Positions 1-8,107 are shown, counted from the stretch's first letter. The stretch: DNA of 64,000 nt from Flavobacterium sp. N502540 (GCF_025947365.1 NZ_CP110012.1:4960001-5024000); one strand, 5' to 3'. Translations and numbers: made by a program. The notes: generated by a model not told the origin, from the letters alone.

Positions 1-494
1 TACCAAATTTTGAAATAATTGTAGTAACTTCAACAAATGACTATGAAAAATTCTTGAATTCTAAGGGTGTTAGAAATTTAGAAATAAAAATGCTCAGTTT
101 AGATAATGTTCCTGAAAAAAAATCCAAAATTAGAGGAGTAATGGAAACAAAAGATCTAGTTGATACTATCGAGGGATCATATATAGACGTAAAAATTGCA
201 GCTGGAAGCGACCGAAATAAGCTTTTAAATTTTAATGCTATAAAACAATTAGCAAATTTTGCAGTTACATCAGCCGGTTTCAAACATGAAGTTACAAAGT
301 TTAAAGTTGATATTGTAGATTTAGATTCTGGCAAAGTAGAACCGATAGATTTAATCACCAATCGAATTTTTGATTATATACAAGTCGAACAAGTTACTAC
401 TATAAATAAATTTTCTATTACTGAAAAAATCACTCAAATTGAAGGCTTTTATCTAAAAAGAAGACCCAAGCTAGATAAAGCATATAGAATTTAA
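1..494 (+). CDS. Hypothetical protein, 5' end outside window
   Basis: The reading frame is open from base 3 to the TAA at 492-494, so the gene starts upstream of the window. At least 163 residues are visible. No signal peptide, membrane segment or recognised motif is seen; the protein looks like a soluble mixed alpha/beta protein with many Lys, Ile and Asp. It is followed after 6 bases by a membrane protein gene and then by a coiled-coil membrane-anchored protein, all in the same direction, so the three may be one transcription unit. The DNA is more AT-rich than the genes after 3.2 kb, suggesting acquired DNA. Function is not recognised. Confidence 0.6.
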   Translation, partial: PNFEIIVVTSTNDYEKFLNSKGVRNLEIKMLSLDNVPEKKSKIRGVMETKDLVDTIEGSYIDVKIAAGSDRNKLLNFNAIKQLANFAVTSAGFKHEVTKFKVDIVDLDSGKVEPIDLITNRIFDYIQVEQVTTINKFSITEKITQIEGFYLKRRPKLDKAYRI

Positions 495-500
495 TCAAAT

Positions 501-950
501 ATGGAATGTAAAAAAAAATATACATTTATTGCCAAATGGGAAATGAATTACCCAATCATTATTTCTATCATATTACTATTCTTTTTTCTTTTATTCGGAA
601 GCAATATAAAATTTAACTTTATTGATTTAGTAGAAGTAAATATGTCACTTTTTGGAATACTAATTGGTTTTTTAATTACCGTTTTAACAATAATCAATTC
701 ACTAGACAATCAATACATTAGAGCAATTAAAGAAGATTCCGAAACATTTAATCTTTTCAAATCTTATTTAACAAATTCTATCTGGCTTTCATTTTTCACC
801 CTGATAGTTGGAGTTTTATATATATTTATGTTTTCATCATGTAACTTTCCTATCAAAGATTTTTCTGAAATCGTTATTTTCTTTATCACAACATGGTCAC
901 TCATAAGCTGTTATCGTTTCATTAGTGCATTTGTAAAAATTGCAATATAA
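501..950 (+). CDS. Hypothetical four-helix membrane protein
   Basis: A 149-residue protein with about four hydrophobic stretches (near residues 17-33, 47-66, 91-111 and 121-145) and short loops, so probably an inner-membrane protein. It starts at an ATG 6 bases after the previous stop, consistent with cotranscription. No catalytic motif is visible. It could be a transport or channel-like component, or part of a small accessory module with its neighbours; nothing in the sequence decides between these. Confidence 0.6.
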   Translation: MECKKKYTFIAKWEMNYPIIISIILLFFFLLFGSNIKFNFIDLVEVNMSLFGILIGFLITVLTIINSLDNQYIRAIKEDSETFNLFKSYLTNSIWLSFFTLIVGVLYIFMFSSCNFPIKDFSEIVIFFITTWSLISCYRFISAFVKIAI

Positions 951-997
951 TTTCAAAACGTTATTATATAATTTAAATAAAAAACAATTTAAACAAA

Positions 998-1684
998 ATG
1001 GAAATATATTTAGTTGGATTTATAATTGCTTTATCAGTGTTATTCTTAAAAACTTATATTCAAGAAAAGGCAAAAATCACTGCTTTAAAATCTGAAAATA
1101 AAACATTAATAGAACAAGCTGAAAAAATAAAATCAAAATACAGCAAAGAATTAGAAGAACTTAAAAAAGAACATCAATTAGATATCGCGAAAAGAAAATA
1201 TAAATATGAGAGCAAGAGAGATCAATATGTCTCATTTTTTCAACTTTTAGATCAATTTACTAAAGATAATTCCATTAAAGTGAACGAAAGATTAACGCCT
1301 TTAATAGGAGAGTTTTCGACAAATTATTTAAATGCGCCAGATCAAGAAGCTCAGACAAAAGCAATTACAACATTTAGCACAGAAATTCAAAAATTTACTT
1401 TTGAAGGCAGTCAAGACCTAATGAAAATTAAACAACAAACTAATACAATTAGGATGACTGCAAGTGATAAAGTTATTAAGAAATTAGACATGTTAAATCT
1501 TGCTTTTGAGAAGACAATAGAACAAAGTAATAAGACTATGAATGATTTACCAACACTTATGCTTCATAATGATCAACAAAAAATGCAAGAAAATCAGATT
1601 AAGCTAGAAGAATCTGGGAAGCTTGTTAAAAAATATAACGATGAGCTAATTGCTTTGATGAGGCAGGAATTGGATGAAATATAA
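998..1684 (+). CDS. Membrane-anchored coiled-coil protein, unknown function
   Basis: A 228-residue protein beginning with one hydrophobic helix (about residues 3-17), followed by a long Lys/Glu-rich helical region (about 20-75) and further helical stretches to the end. The pattern is an N-terminal anchor with a cytoplasmic coiled coil. It follows the membrane protein after 47 bases. A clear terminator follows at 1720-1747, closing the transcription unit. No enzymatic motif is visible. Confidence 0.6.
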   Translation: MEIYLVGFIIALSVLFLKTYIQEKAKITALKSENKTLIEQAEKIKSKYSKELEELKKEHQLDIAKRKYKYESKRDQYVSFFQLLDQFTKDNSIKVNERLTPLIGEFSTNYLNAPDQEAQTKAITTFSTEIQKFTFEGSQDLMKIKQQTNTIRMTASDKVIKKLDMLNLAFEKTIEQSNKTMNDLPTLMLHNDQQKMQENQIKLEESGKLVKKYNDELIALMRQELDEI

Positions 1685-1719
1685 TTACTATTTTTAACTA
1701 ATTCATAAAAATAATTACA

Positions 1720-1748
1720 AAAAACCTCGACCAAAATCGAGGTTTTTC
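1720..1748 (+). terminator. Rho-independent terminator
   Basis: Perfect 11-bp stem (AAAAACCTCGA / TCGAGGTTTTT) with a 6-base loop, ending in a T run. It lies 36 bases after the coiled-coil gene. Confidence 0.85.
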
Positions 1749-1761
1749 CATTTTATAAACT

Positions 1762-1940
1762 CTACTCCTCACATAAATAAGGATTCAAAATCTCCGCCAA
1801 TTCATTGAGCCAATAAAAGCTGTTTTCCAGACTGGTTCTTTCTTTTTCAAGAATTTCATGTTCTCTGATGACTCCTAAAGCAAGTATGTGATTGGCTTGT
1901 CTTATGGCCTTTGCCATTTCGGTAAGGTCAATTATGTGAT
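1762..1940 (-). pseudogene. Truncated second copy of the 80-aa gene at 2380-2622
   Basis: On the minus strand this segment is about 90% identical to the 3' part of the intact gene at 2380-2622, including the terminal Tyr-Leu-Cys-Glu-Glu and a stop. About 58 C-terminal codons remain. Identity stops at about 1940, exactly where a palindromic repeat element begins, and the 5' end is missing. It is therefore a broken duplicate, probably truncated by insertion of, or recombination at, the repeat. Confidence 0.8.
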
Positions 1941-1946
1941 ATTACA

Positions 1947-2056
1947 TTTTTGTCATTTCGACTGGAAGGAGAAATCACACTCGTTGATCGACAAAGATTG
2001 GCGACATTCTTTGCGGAGTTTCTTATGTGATTTCTCCCTTCGGTCGAAATGACAAA
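1947..2056. repeat. Interspersed palindromic repeat, family R, copy 1
   Basis: Imperfect inverted repeat: TTTGTCATTTCGAC with GGAGAAATCACAC on the left, and GTGATTTCTCCCTTCGGTCG followed by AAATGACAAA on the right, with about 50 bases between. Related copies lie at 2824-2933, 2950-3089 and 15016-15150. No open reading frame is conserved, so it looks like a MITE- or REP-like non-coding element. Confidence 0.8.
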
Positions 2057-2185
2057 GACACCGCTAGCTCGAGTGCGTAACTCTTTAATTCGATTTTTTT
2101 TAATATAAGTCCGTTATGGATTTCCGTAAGATAGTAAAATTTTGCTGTCTTAACTTTCTCCATATTAATCATAAAATAATTTATT

Positions 2186-2332
2186 ATGGCAAAAACAGAT
2201 GCATTTCACAGTGTAAAACAAACTGTGTATCACAACAACACAAGTTGTACAGAAGGAAACAACATTGAAAAAGTTAATCTTCGACCAGGAACTGGCGGAA
2301 AACCACTTTGTAGTCATTGTAGTAGACTTTAA
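2186..2332 (+). CDS. Small conserved-looking Cys protein, 48 aa
   Basis: ATG at 2186, TAA at 2330-2332, 48 residues. It has Cys at residue 21 and a C-terminal Cys-x-x-Cys (42 and 45) with nearby His, a layout that could bind zinc. The start follows an AT-rich leader and the stop is followed within 6 bases by a perfect terminator, which supports a real gene. I recall similar short proteins in flavobacteria without a known function. It sits alone between repeat copies, opposite in direction to the genes on both sides. Confidence 0.65.
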   Translation: MAKTDAFHSVKQTVYHNNTSCTEGNNIEKVNLRPGTGGKPLCSHCSRL

Positions 2333-2337
2333 CTTTT

Positions 2338-2366
2338 AAAGCCGCTTTAATTAAAGCGGCTTTTTA
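2338..2366 (+). terminator. Rho-independent terminator
   Basis: Perfect 13-bp inverted repeat (AAAGCCGCTTTAA / TTAAAGCGGCTTT) followed by T residues, directly after the 48-aa gene. It may also serve the minus-strand gene ending at 2380. Confidence 0.9.
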
Positions 2367-2379
2367 TATTTTTTTTACT

Positions 2380-2622
2380 TTACTCCTCACACAAATAAGG
2401 ATTCAAAATCTCCGCCAGTTCATTGAGCCAATAAAAGCTGTTTTCTAAACTGGTTCTTTCTTTTTCAAGAATTTCGTGTTCTCTGATGACTCCTAAAGCC
2501 AATATGTGATTGGCATGTCTTATAGCCTTTGCCATTTCGACAGGATCGATGGTGTGATTAAAAAAATCAATAAGCCTTGTTTCGGCTTCTGGGGAAAGGG
2601 TGTTTTTGTTCATGTCTTCCAT
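2380..2622 (-). CDS. Hypothetical 80-aa helical protein
   Basis: An 80-residue, mostly helical acidic protein ending in Cys-Glu-Glu; no membrane segment or signal. It may start at the first ATG (2622) or at the fourth residue (2613). A degraded second copy of its 3' two thirds lies downstream at 1762-1940. This kind of short protein is common in Flavobacterium genomes, but no function is known to me. Confidence 0.65.
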   Translation of the reverse strand: MEDMNKNTLSPEAETRLIDFFNHTIDPVEMAKAIRHANHILALGVIREHEILEKERTSLENSFYWLNELAEILNPYLCEE

Positions 2623-2823
2623 TTAGTGAATTAAAGCCTTTTTTGGTAAGACATTATAAGTTACATGTCAAACAATAAGGACAAATTTTACTTTATTTTA
2701 AATGTGAAGATTTAAGAACTTCAAAGATAGAGAAAATCATCTTAAAAGAAAGATTTTTCTTTCAATAAATTACACTCATTTATCAAATATAAGAAATCTA
2801 TATTTCAGCGAGCATTTATCGCA

Positions 2824-2933
2824 TTTTTGTCATTTCGACTGGAAGGAGAAATCTTCGTGAGAAACTCCGTAAACTAAATCGACAATCTTTGTCGAGCTAC
2901 TTACGAAGATTTCTCATTCTTCGAAATGACAAA
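2824..2933. repeat. Interspersed palindromic repeat, family R, copy 2
   Basis: Same left arm as copy 1 (TTTTTGTCATTTCGACTGGA) and a matching right arm (GAAGATTTCTCATTCTTCGA then AATGACAAA). The inner arms are AATCTTCGT / ACGAAGATT. Non-coding. Confidence 0.8.
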
Positions 2934-2949
2934 CTAGGCGGATAATACG

Positions 2950-3089
2950 GGAAAGAGCGATAGCGAATAGAAAAAGTAAATCTTCACAACGATTGTCGGT
3001 AACGTTAGTCAATCTTTGTAGAGTTACTAACGAAGATTTGCTTCGCCTATTCGCTATCGCTCGAGTCTCCCTCCGGTCGAAATGACAAG
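2950..3089. repeat. Interspersed palindromic repeat, family R, copy 3
   Basis: Variant copy with an extra nested inverted repeat, GAGCGATAGCGAATAG / CTATTCGCTATCGCTC, around the AATCTTC / GAAGATT arms. It ends in the family right arm TCGAAATGACAAG. It is followed by a short run of heptamers of the GAAACCT type (3099-3129). Non-coding. Confidence 0.75.
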
Positions 3090-3213
3090 ATTGCGCAAAC
3101 CTGAAACCTGAAACTTGAAACCTAAAACATTAAAACAACCACCTAAAACACTATGATTCTGCTACTTAAAAAACCATTTCTTTAAAATTTATCAAAAATA
3201 ATTCAACTAAATA

Positions 3214-3244
3214 TTGCGAAACTGAATAGTTGCGCGTATATTTG
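3214..3244 (+). promoter_or_regulatory. Bacteroidota-type promoter for ArsR-family gene
   Basis: TTG at 3214-3216, 20 bases, then TATATTTG at 3237-3244: the Bacteroidota sigma-A consensus. The ATG of the regulator lies 36 bases downstream. Confidence 0.75.
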
Positions 3245-3279
3245 CAACCAATTGGTTTCTTAATTAAAACCGGAATATT

Positions 3280-3600
3280 ATGAGACGTGACATTTTTCAG
3301 GCCATAGCCGACCCGACAAGAAGGTCAATTCTAACTCTTATCGCTGTACAGGCAATGACACCAAATGCCATCGCAGAGAACTTCAATGCCTCCCGACAAT
3401 CAGTTTCGAAACACCTTCGCATACTGGTAGAATGCGATTTACTTAAACAGGAACAGCAAGGCCGGGAAATTTATTATTCGCTTGAAATTGAAAAAATGAA
3501 AGAGATTGATCAATGGTTAGTCCAATTCAGGGAAATCTGGGAAACCAAGTTCAATCAGCTTGACGAACTATTAGTAACGCTTAAAAAACAGAACAAATGA
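3280..3600 (+). CDS. ArsR-family winged-helix regulator
   Basis: A 106-residue protein starting Arg-Arg-Asp-Ile-Phe-x-Ala-Ile-Ala-Asp-Pro-Thr-Arg-Arg, the typical opening of ArsR/SmtB repressors. The recognition helix region Ser-Arg-Gln-Ser-Val-Ser-Lys-His-Leu lies near residues 43-51. No Cys metal site is seen, so it belongs to the non-metal group often paired with an SRPBCC protein. Its stop overlaps the ATG of the next gene (ATGA at 3597-3600), indicating translational coupling. Confidence 0.9.
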   Translation: MRRDIFQAIADPTRRSILTLIAVQAMTPNAIAENFNASRQSVSKHLRILVECDLLKQEQQGREIYYSLEIEKMKEIDQWLVQFREIWETKFNQLDELLVTLKKQNK

Positions 3601-4094
3601 AAAACGATTTGCAATTTGATTTTACCGTAGACAAAGCCACCAAAACGGTAATCATAAACCGAGAATTTAATGCAGAACTTCCGCTGGTTTGGGATGCTTT
3701 TACAAAACCGGAACTTCTGGATCAATGGGTAGCTCCAAAGCCCTGGTCGTCTAAAACCAAACACATGACTTTTGAAGTTGGCGGGCGCAGATTCTACGCC
3801 ATGGTAAGCCCCGAAGGATTCGAACGCTGGGCGGTTCAGGAATACACTTCGATTACGCCAAAGACGAATTTTAAGATGTTCAATACTTTTGCAGACCAAA
3901 ATGAAAACCGCGAACTGCCGGGCTCCAACTGGGATCATAGCTTTAGCGAACAAAACGGCATTACCAAGGTGAGCATCACCATTGTAAATGAATCTTTGGA
4001 ACGTCTGGAAAAAATGATTGAAATGGGCTTCGAACAAGGTTTCAAAATGAGCATCGACAACCTGGAACAATTACTAAAAACTTTATCAGAATAA
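3597..4094 (+). CDS. SRPBCC (AHSA1/START-like) protein
   Basis: A 165-residue protein of the activator-of-Hsp90-ATPase-1-like SRPBCC fold. The family motifs are visible: [16 protein letters not shown] and Leu-Asp-Gln-Trp-Val-Ala-Pro near residues 22-45, and Gly-Phe-Glu-Gln-Gly near 142. Such proteins bind a hydrophobic ligand, mostly unknown. The 4-base overlap with the ArsR gene, a very common pair, implies one operon. The C-terminus is an amphipathic helix. Confidence 0.88.
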   Translation: MKNDLQFDFTVDKATKTVIINREFNAELPLVWDAFTKPELLDQWVAPKPWSSKTKHMTFEVGGRRFYAMVSPEGFERWAVQEYTSITPKTNFKMFNTFADQNENRELPGSNWDHSFSEQNGITKVSITIVNESLERLEKMIEMGFEQGFKMSIDNLEQLLKTLSE

Positions 4095-4106
4095 TAATAA
4101 AGAAAC

Positions 4107-4256
4107 GCTGATTGCGCGGATTCGTTTCACGAAAACGCGGATCTACGCGGATTTTTATGGTAGTAATATTTTGAAGACATCAATTAACTTCTACCTAATA
4201 ATATAAAAAAATCTGTGTTGATCCGCGTTTTCGCAGAGCGAATCAGTATCATCTGT
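4107..4256. repeat. Interspersed repeat, family W, copy 1
   Basis: Inverted-repeat element built of short GCGGAT/ATCCGC blocks. The left side has GATTGCGCGGATTCG and ACGCGGATTTTT; the right side has AAAAAATCTGTGTTGATCCG then CGTTTTCGCAGAGCGAATC. Related sequence lies at 14953-15232 and 15921-15983. It fills the gap between the SRPBCC gene and the AraC gene. Non-coding. Confidence 0.7.
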
Positions 4257-4394
4257 GTGCTTTGTGCGTTCCAACTACACAGAACAAAAATTCACACACA
4301 GTACCCCAAAATGCAATAACAGAACAAATCTGTATACCCTCTTTGATCAACTTCATGAAATAAATCTTACTTTTGATCCAACACTATCCTCAAT

Positions 4395-5189
4395 ATGGTT
4401 TCGATAAAAACATTTGATCAGGCGACAGATTTAGAACAGCCCAGACGCGTTTTAAAATATGTACTTGTGTATTGCACTTCGGGTTCGACTATTATTTCTA
4501 TAGATGAAAATGAATTTACCTTAACCGAAAATGCTGTAATCACCATTACTTCCGGTCAGATTCATTATTTTAAAAACATCGGGAATGCAACGGGATTTAT
4601 TTTAGAATTTACCTATAATTTTTTCTGCAAAGACGATACGGATATGGAATTGATTTTCCATAACGGACTGTTTTGTCACTTTGCCATGAATGAAATGATT
4701 GTGGTGGACAATAGCTCGTTTGTTATTCAGGAATTAGAAACGATAGGCAAAGAATTACTACAAATGCCTTATCAATACCTCACCTCTATTCACAGCCGTA
4801 TTGAATTGATATTGATTGAAATCAACCGAACCAAAATTAATCGAGGGGATGAAATCTACAAACCCGATGCACTGTTTCTTCACTTTCTGGAAACGATTTT
4901 ACAAAACTTCGACAAAAACCTTTCTGTAAACGAAATCGCTGTTCTGATCGGTACAACAGAATCAAAACTAAACGAACTTTCAAAACTGCATACCAATAAA
5001 ACGGCTCAAAATGTAATTTTTGGTTTAATCATTTCCGAAGCCAAACGTCTTTTTACCTACGAGAAACTATCGGTAAAAGAAGTCGCTTATGCTTTAGGGT
5101 TTAATGATCCTTTTTACTTTTCTAATTTCTTCAAAAAACACACCAACACTTCCCCAAAAGCCTATAAAGAAAATACTGCACATTCGTAA
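4395..5189 (+). CDS. AraC-family transcriptional regulator
   Basis: 264 residues. The N-terminal 150 form a cupin-like sensing domain; the C-terminal ~90 hold two helix-turn-helix motifs, ending in the family signature Val-Lys-Glu-Val-Ala-Tyr-Ala-Leu-Gly-Phe-Asn-Asp-Pro-Phe-Tyr-Phe-Ser-Asn-Phe-Phe-Lys-Lys. It lies just upstream of a DoxX gene and a cupin gene in the same direction and probably controls them. The ligand cannot be told. Confidence 0.9.
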   Translation: MVSIKTFDQATDLEQPRRVLKYVLVYCTSGSTIISIDENEFTLTENAVITITSGQIHYFKNIGNATGFILEFTYNFFCKDDTDMELIFHNGLFCHFAMNEMIVVDNSSFVIQELETIGKELLQMPYQYLTSIHSRIELILIEINRTKINRGDEIYKPDALFLHFLETILQNFDKNLSVNEIAVLIGTTESKLNELSKLHTNKTAQNVIFGLIISEAKRLFTYEKLSVKEVAYALGFNDPFYFSNFFKKHTNTSPKAYKENTAHS

Positions 5190-5316
5190 TTTCACCCAAT
5201 TCATCGTTTTTAACGTTTGCTTTTTCAATTGATTACATGCTTTTTCAAGGATTCTCTATTCTTTAGCAACACTGCCTTCCGCATCTTTGTATTGTAATAA
5301 TCAAGCAATCAAAAAG

Positions 5317-5748
5317 ATGAAAAAAAATCAGAAATATGCCGTTTTGCTTTTGCGGGTTGCCTTAGCAGCAGGTTTTTTATCCGCCGTTTCAAGTCGGTTA
5401 GGATTGTGGGGCACACAATCTTCGGGTTGGGAAAACTTTCTAGCCTATACCGAACAAGTCAATTCTTTTGTTCCTAAAAACTGGATTCCAACTATTGCTA
5501 TTGCATCGACAATTTTGGAAACACTATTGGCTTTACTCCTGCTCATTGGCTATCACACTAAATTTTCGGCTGTTGGCGGTGCCCTATTAACTTTTGGCTT
5601 TGCACTTGCCATGACTTATTCTTTTGGAGTAAAAGAGCCTTTAGATTATTCTGTATTTACCTTTTCTATGGCCGCTTTTCTTTTGTCAACTGTAGAAAAA
5701 TACCACTGGAGTTTAGATGAAATCCTTTCGAAAAATAAACCAAACTAA
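5317..5748 (+). CDS. DoxX-family membrane protein
   Basis: A 143-residue, four-helix membrane protein of the DoxX type, with the typical Arg-Val-Ala-Leu-Ala start and a Gly-rich helix before an Ile-Leu-Glu-Thr-Leu-Leu-Ala-Leu-Leu segment. The frame extends upstream to a TTG at 5287, but the ATG at 5317 (Met-Lys-Lys-Asn-Gln) is the better start because a promoter-like ATCTTTG lies just in front. The cupin gene follows after 12 bases, so the two are probably cotranscribed. Members are linked to redox or quinone-associated stress; the exact role is unknown. Confidence 0.85.
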   Translation: MKKNQKYAVLLLRVALAAGFLSAVSSRLGLWGTQSSGWENFLAYTEQVNSFVPKNWIPTIAIASTILETLLALLLLIGYHTKFSAVGGALLTFGFALAMTYSFGVKEPLDYSVFTFSMAAFLLSTVEKYHWSLDEILSKNKPN

Positions 5749-5760
5749 AAAATTACTATA

Positions 5761-6105
5761 ATGGAAAAACAAATCACAAGAAGCAACGAAAAAGACTGGA
5801 AACTTCTAATTGAAGAAGGCGTAAAAACGGATGGTATCTTTGCCAAATCCTTATACTTTGACCCCACTACAAACAGACCCACTGTTTTTTTACTAAAATT
5901 TGAAGCGGGTGCTTCGTATCCTAATCACGTTCATCCTGCGGGAGAAGAAATTTATGTACTTGAAGGCGAAGTCCGCTCCGGAAAAGACGAATTGAAAACG
6001 GGCGATTATATGTACATGCCACCGGGAAGCAGTCACTCTGTATTTTCTAAAACCGGCTGTGTGTTACTGTTTAAGGTGCCTGAGGAAGTTGTAATACTTA
6101 AATAA
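5761..6105 (+). CDS. Cupin-domain protein (ChrR-like)
   Basis: A 114-residue single-domain cupin. Motif 1 shows His56, His58 and Glu62/63; motif 2 gives His92 in Pro-Pro-Gly-Ser-Ser-His, so all metal ligands are present. It resembles the ChrR-type cupins of anti-sigma factors and small dioxygenases, but there is no zinc-binding N-terminal domain. It lies 12 bases after the DoxX gene. A terminator follows at 6145-6186. Confidence 0.85.
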   Translation: MEKQITRSNEKDWKLLIEEGVKTDGIFAKSLYFDPTTNRPTVFLLKFEAGASYPNHVHPAGEEIYVLEGEVRSGKDELKTGDYMYMPPGSSHSVFSKTGCVLLFKVPEEVVILK

Positions 6106-6144
6106 ACACATTCCACATTTTCACATCTTACCTAAAAAAACTAC

Positions 6145-6186
6145 TTGCAGGATCAGATTTTTAATTCGGTCCTGCAAATTTCTTTT
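6145..6186 (+). terminator. Probable terminator
   Basis: TTGCAGGA (6145-6152) pairs with TCCTGCAA (6170-6177), followed by a T-rich stretch. It closes the AraC-DoxX-cupin unit. Confidence 0.7.
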
Positions 6187-6241
6187 AGCCAATAACAAAA
6201 GTCAAAAAAGATAAATAAATCTTAAAATTTACTTTAGCCTA

Positions 6242-6272
6242 TTGAATATACGTAGCTAACTACGTAAATTTG
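6242..6272 (+). promoter_or_regulatory. Promoter with overlapping MarR-type operator
   Basis: TTG (6242-6244), 20 bases, TAAATTTG (6265-6272). A perfect inverted repeat TACGTAG-CTAA-CTACGTA occupies 6249-6266, between and into the promoter elements. This is the expected place for an operator bound by the downstream MarR domain, giving autorepression. Confidence 0.75.
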
Positions 6273-6289
6273 AACTAAAATTATTTTTT

Positions 6290-7213
6290 ATGGTATTAGA
6301 GCAATCAAAATCATTGGTATTGGGAAATCTTTTGCAGCGTTTGAATGAGAACCTGAGGAAAGAAGCGCAGTTATTCTACAAAAGTCAGAACATCGATTTT
6401 GAACCTAAATGGTTTCCGGTGGTGTATGTGCTTTCGCAGAAAAAGGCTATTAGTGTTGTCGAACTCTCACAGGAAATTGGCTACTCTCACCCCACTACTA
6501 TTTCGTTATTGAAAGAACTGGAAAAAAAAGAACTGATTGGTTCAGCGAAAGACGCCAAAGATGAAAGGAAACGCCTGATTACCCTTACGGACAAAGCCAA
6601 CGAGATGATCGATCAATTACAGCCTTTATGGCAAATCATGACCGAAGCGCTGATTGAACTCACTGATACCGAAAATAATTTGTTTAAAGCCATACACGAA
6701 GTAACCCAGAATTTAAAAACTAAAAATCTTTTTGACCGAATGACCACTATTAAAGAAATGAAGAGCGAATCTGCTCAAAAATCAACAGGAAATACTGTAA
6801 AAGTTGAGAAGATTGAGGACGATAAATTAATAGAAATTGCTTTTGCCATTCGTCGTCAAGTATTTGTTGAAGAACAAAATGTATCGCAGGAACGCGAATC
6901 TATGGACGACGAAGAAGCTGTTCACTATCTCGCAACTGTTAATGGCTTACCGGCCGGAGCAGCACGCTACCGCCAAATGGAAAAGGGTTTTAAAATTGAA
7001 CGCATTGCCGTTTTGAATACTTATCGCGGGAAACGAATTGGAGAGGCAATTTTGCAAAAAATCTTAGCGGATTTAAAAGATGAGGAAAAGATCTATTTGT
7101 ACGCACAAGTCAATGCAAGTCGTTTTTACATCAAAAACGGATTTAAACAAACCGATAATTTTTTCCTGGATGCAGGAATCGAGCATGTCGAAATGGATTA
7201 TGTAAAAAAGTGA
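6290..7213 (+). CDS. MarR regulator fused to GNAT acetyltransferase
   Basis: 307 residues. Residues 1-150 are a MarR winged-helix domain (Ser-His-Pro-Thr-Thr-Ile-Ser recognition helix near 68-74; Asp-Glu-Arg-Lys-Arg wing near 87-91). Residues 160-307 are a GNAT domain of the ElaA/YitI-like group with the acetyl-CoA loop Tyr-Arg-Gly-Lys-Arg-Ile-Gly near 245. Such fusions are known in bacteria; the acetyl acceptor is unknown. A palindromic operator covers its own promoter. Confidence 0.9.
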   Translation: MVLEQSKSLVLGNLLQRLNENLRKEAQLFYKSQNIDFEPKWFPVVYVLSQKKAISVVELSQEIGYSHPTTISLLKELEKKELIGSAKDAKDERKRLITLTDKANEMIDQLQPLWQIMTEALIELTDTENNLFKAIHEVTQNLKTKNLFDRMTTIKEMKSESAQKSTGNTVKVEKIEDDKLIEIAFAIRRQVFVEEQNVSQERESMDDEEAVHYLATVNGLPAGAARYRQMEKGFKIERIAVLNTYRGKRIGEAILQKILADLKDEEKIYLYAQVNASRFYIKNGFKQTDNFFLDAGIEHVEMDYVKK

Positions 7214-7284
7214 AATGACAACGAGTCCTTGTCAATATTTTTACAACTCCGTTTTTCTATTCTAAAAAATCTCTACAGCTGCCG

Positions 7285-7690
7285 CGCTCGTGAATTAAAA
7301 AATGACAAATTTTAAATCATACTCACGAGCGAAATGCAGGTGCAAAAAGCAATCTTTCTTTTTCTTTTCCACAAACGAAATAATATAGAGCTTACCCATA
7401 AGAGACAAGTATTTGAATCTGTTGCTCTGAAAGAGCTTTAGCAGTAACATGGTACAAAGTGCCATGAATAAGGTGGGCACCTCTTTAAGCCCTGTAAGGG
7501 CGAAAGCATAACCCAAAAGCACCTATCTTATTTTATGACATTTCCGAAAATTAGCAACTTTTAATCAGCATCTTATGCTTTATTTATAACTGCTTATGCC
7601 CCTTCAGGGCAATATGATTCATTATCTTAATTTATAGTGCGTTGCACTATTTTTATGCTTTTGGACTTTCAGCCCTTTTTAAACATTTCA
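7285..7690. other. Non-coding repeat-like region
   Basis: Between 7214 and 8107 no convincing gene is seen. This part carries several short palindromes: CGCTCGTGA (7285-7293) against TCACGAGCG (7323-7331), GCCCTGTAAGGGC (about 7491), and CCCTTCAGGGC (about 7600). Their density suggests degenerate REP-like sequence. A 75-codon minus-strand frame here (7295-7522) has no coding features. Confidence 0.5.
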
Positions 7691-7826
7691 AATATTTATA
7701 CCGAAAGAGAACACTAATTCTAAAATCAGCTGTAATAAAAAAATCTCTTTAATGAAGAGCTGAAATCGTTAATAAAAGGAATAACTTCTATCAACCCCAC
7801 AACATTTTACGTTGATCCGTCCCTCG

Positions 7827-7912
7827 TTTAGCCCTGATTGCAGCGATATCCTTTTTCTGGTCTCGTTTCTTTAACGAGAACAGAAAAAGATTTAGCGAAA
7901 AGCAGGACAAAT
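7827..7912. ncRNA. Structured intergenic element, possibly Flavo-1-like RNA
   Basis: The element reads GTTTAGCCCTGATTGCAGCG, then CCTTTTTCTG, a CTCGTTTCTTTAACGAG hairpin, CAGAAAAAG, and TTTAGCGAAAAGCAGGA. The outer CTTTTTCTG / CAGAAAAAG arms and the inner hairpin give a long stem. I recall very similar elements repeated many times in Flavobacterium intergenic regions, and the Rfam Flavo-1 motif is a candidate identity, but I could not check this. Orientation is uncertain. Confidence 0.45.
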
Positions 7913-8064
7913 GGTTTTAAAAGTGCCAAAATGTTCTGCTTCTAAAAAAAACTACACTTCAAAAAATCCAATAAAATAAAGGCTTCACGAAGTTTTTATT
8001 GATTGCCTATGACACGATAAGAAAATATTATGATAAAATTATTTCATAATCAGAAAAACCGTCC

Positions 8065-8097
8065 TACATTTGCCTAACGGTGTTAAACAATTTAATA
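8065..8097 (+). promoter_or_regulatory. tetR promoter -7 element with operator-like site
   Basis: TACATTTG at 8065-8072, then at 8073-8097 a 25-bp site whose core AACGGTGTTAAACAATTTAA matches the four repeats in front of the efflux genes. Its place just after the -7 element fits autorepression by the TetR protein. Confidence 0.7.
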
Positions 8098-8107
8098 CTC
8101 AACTAAA

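Noticed and set aside
7295..7522. 75-codon minus-strand frame as a gene
   Set aside because: It lies in a palindrome-rich non-coding region, has no promoter or start context, and reads like translated repeat sequence.
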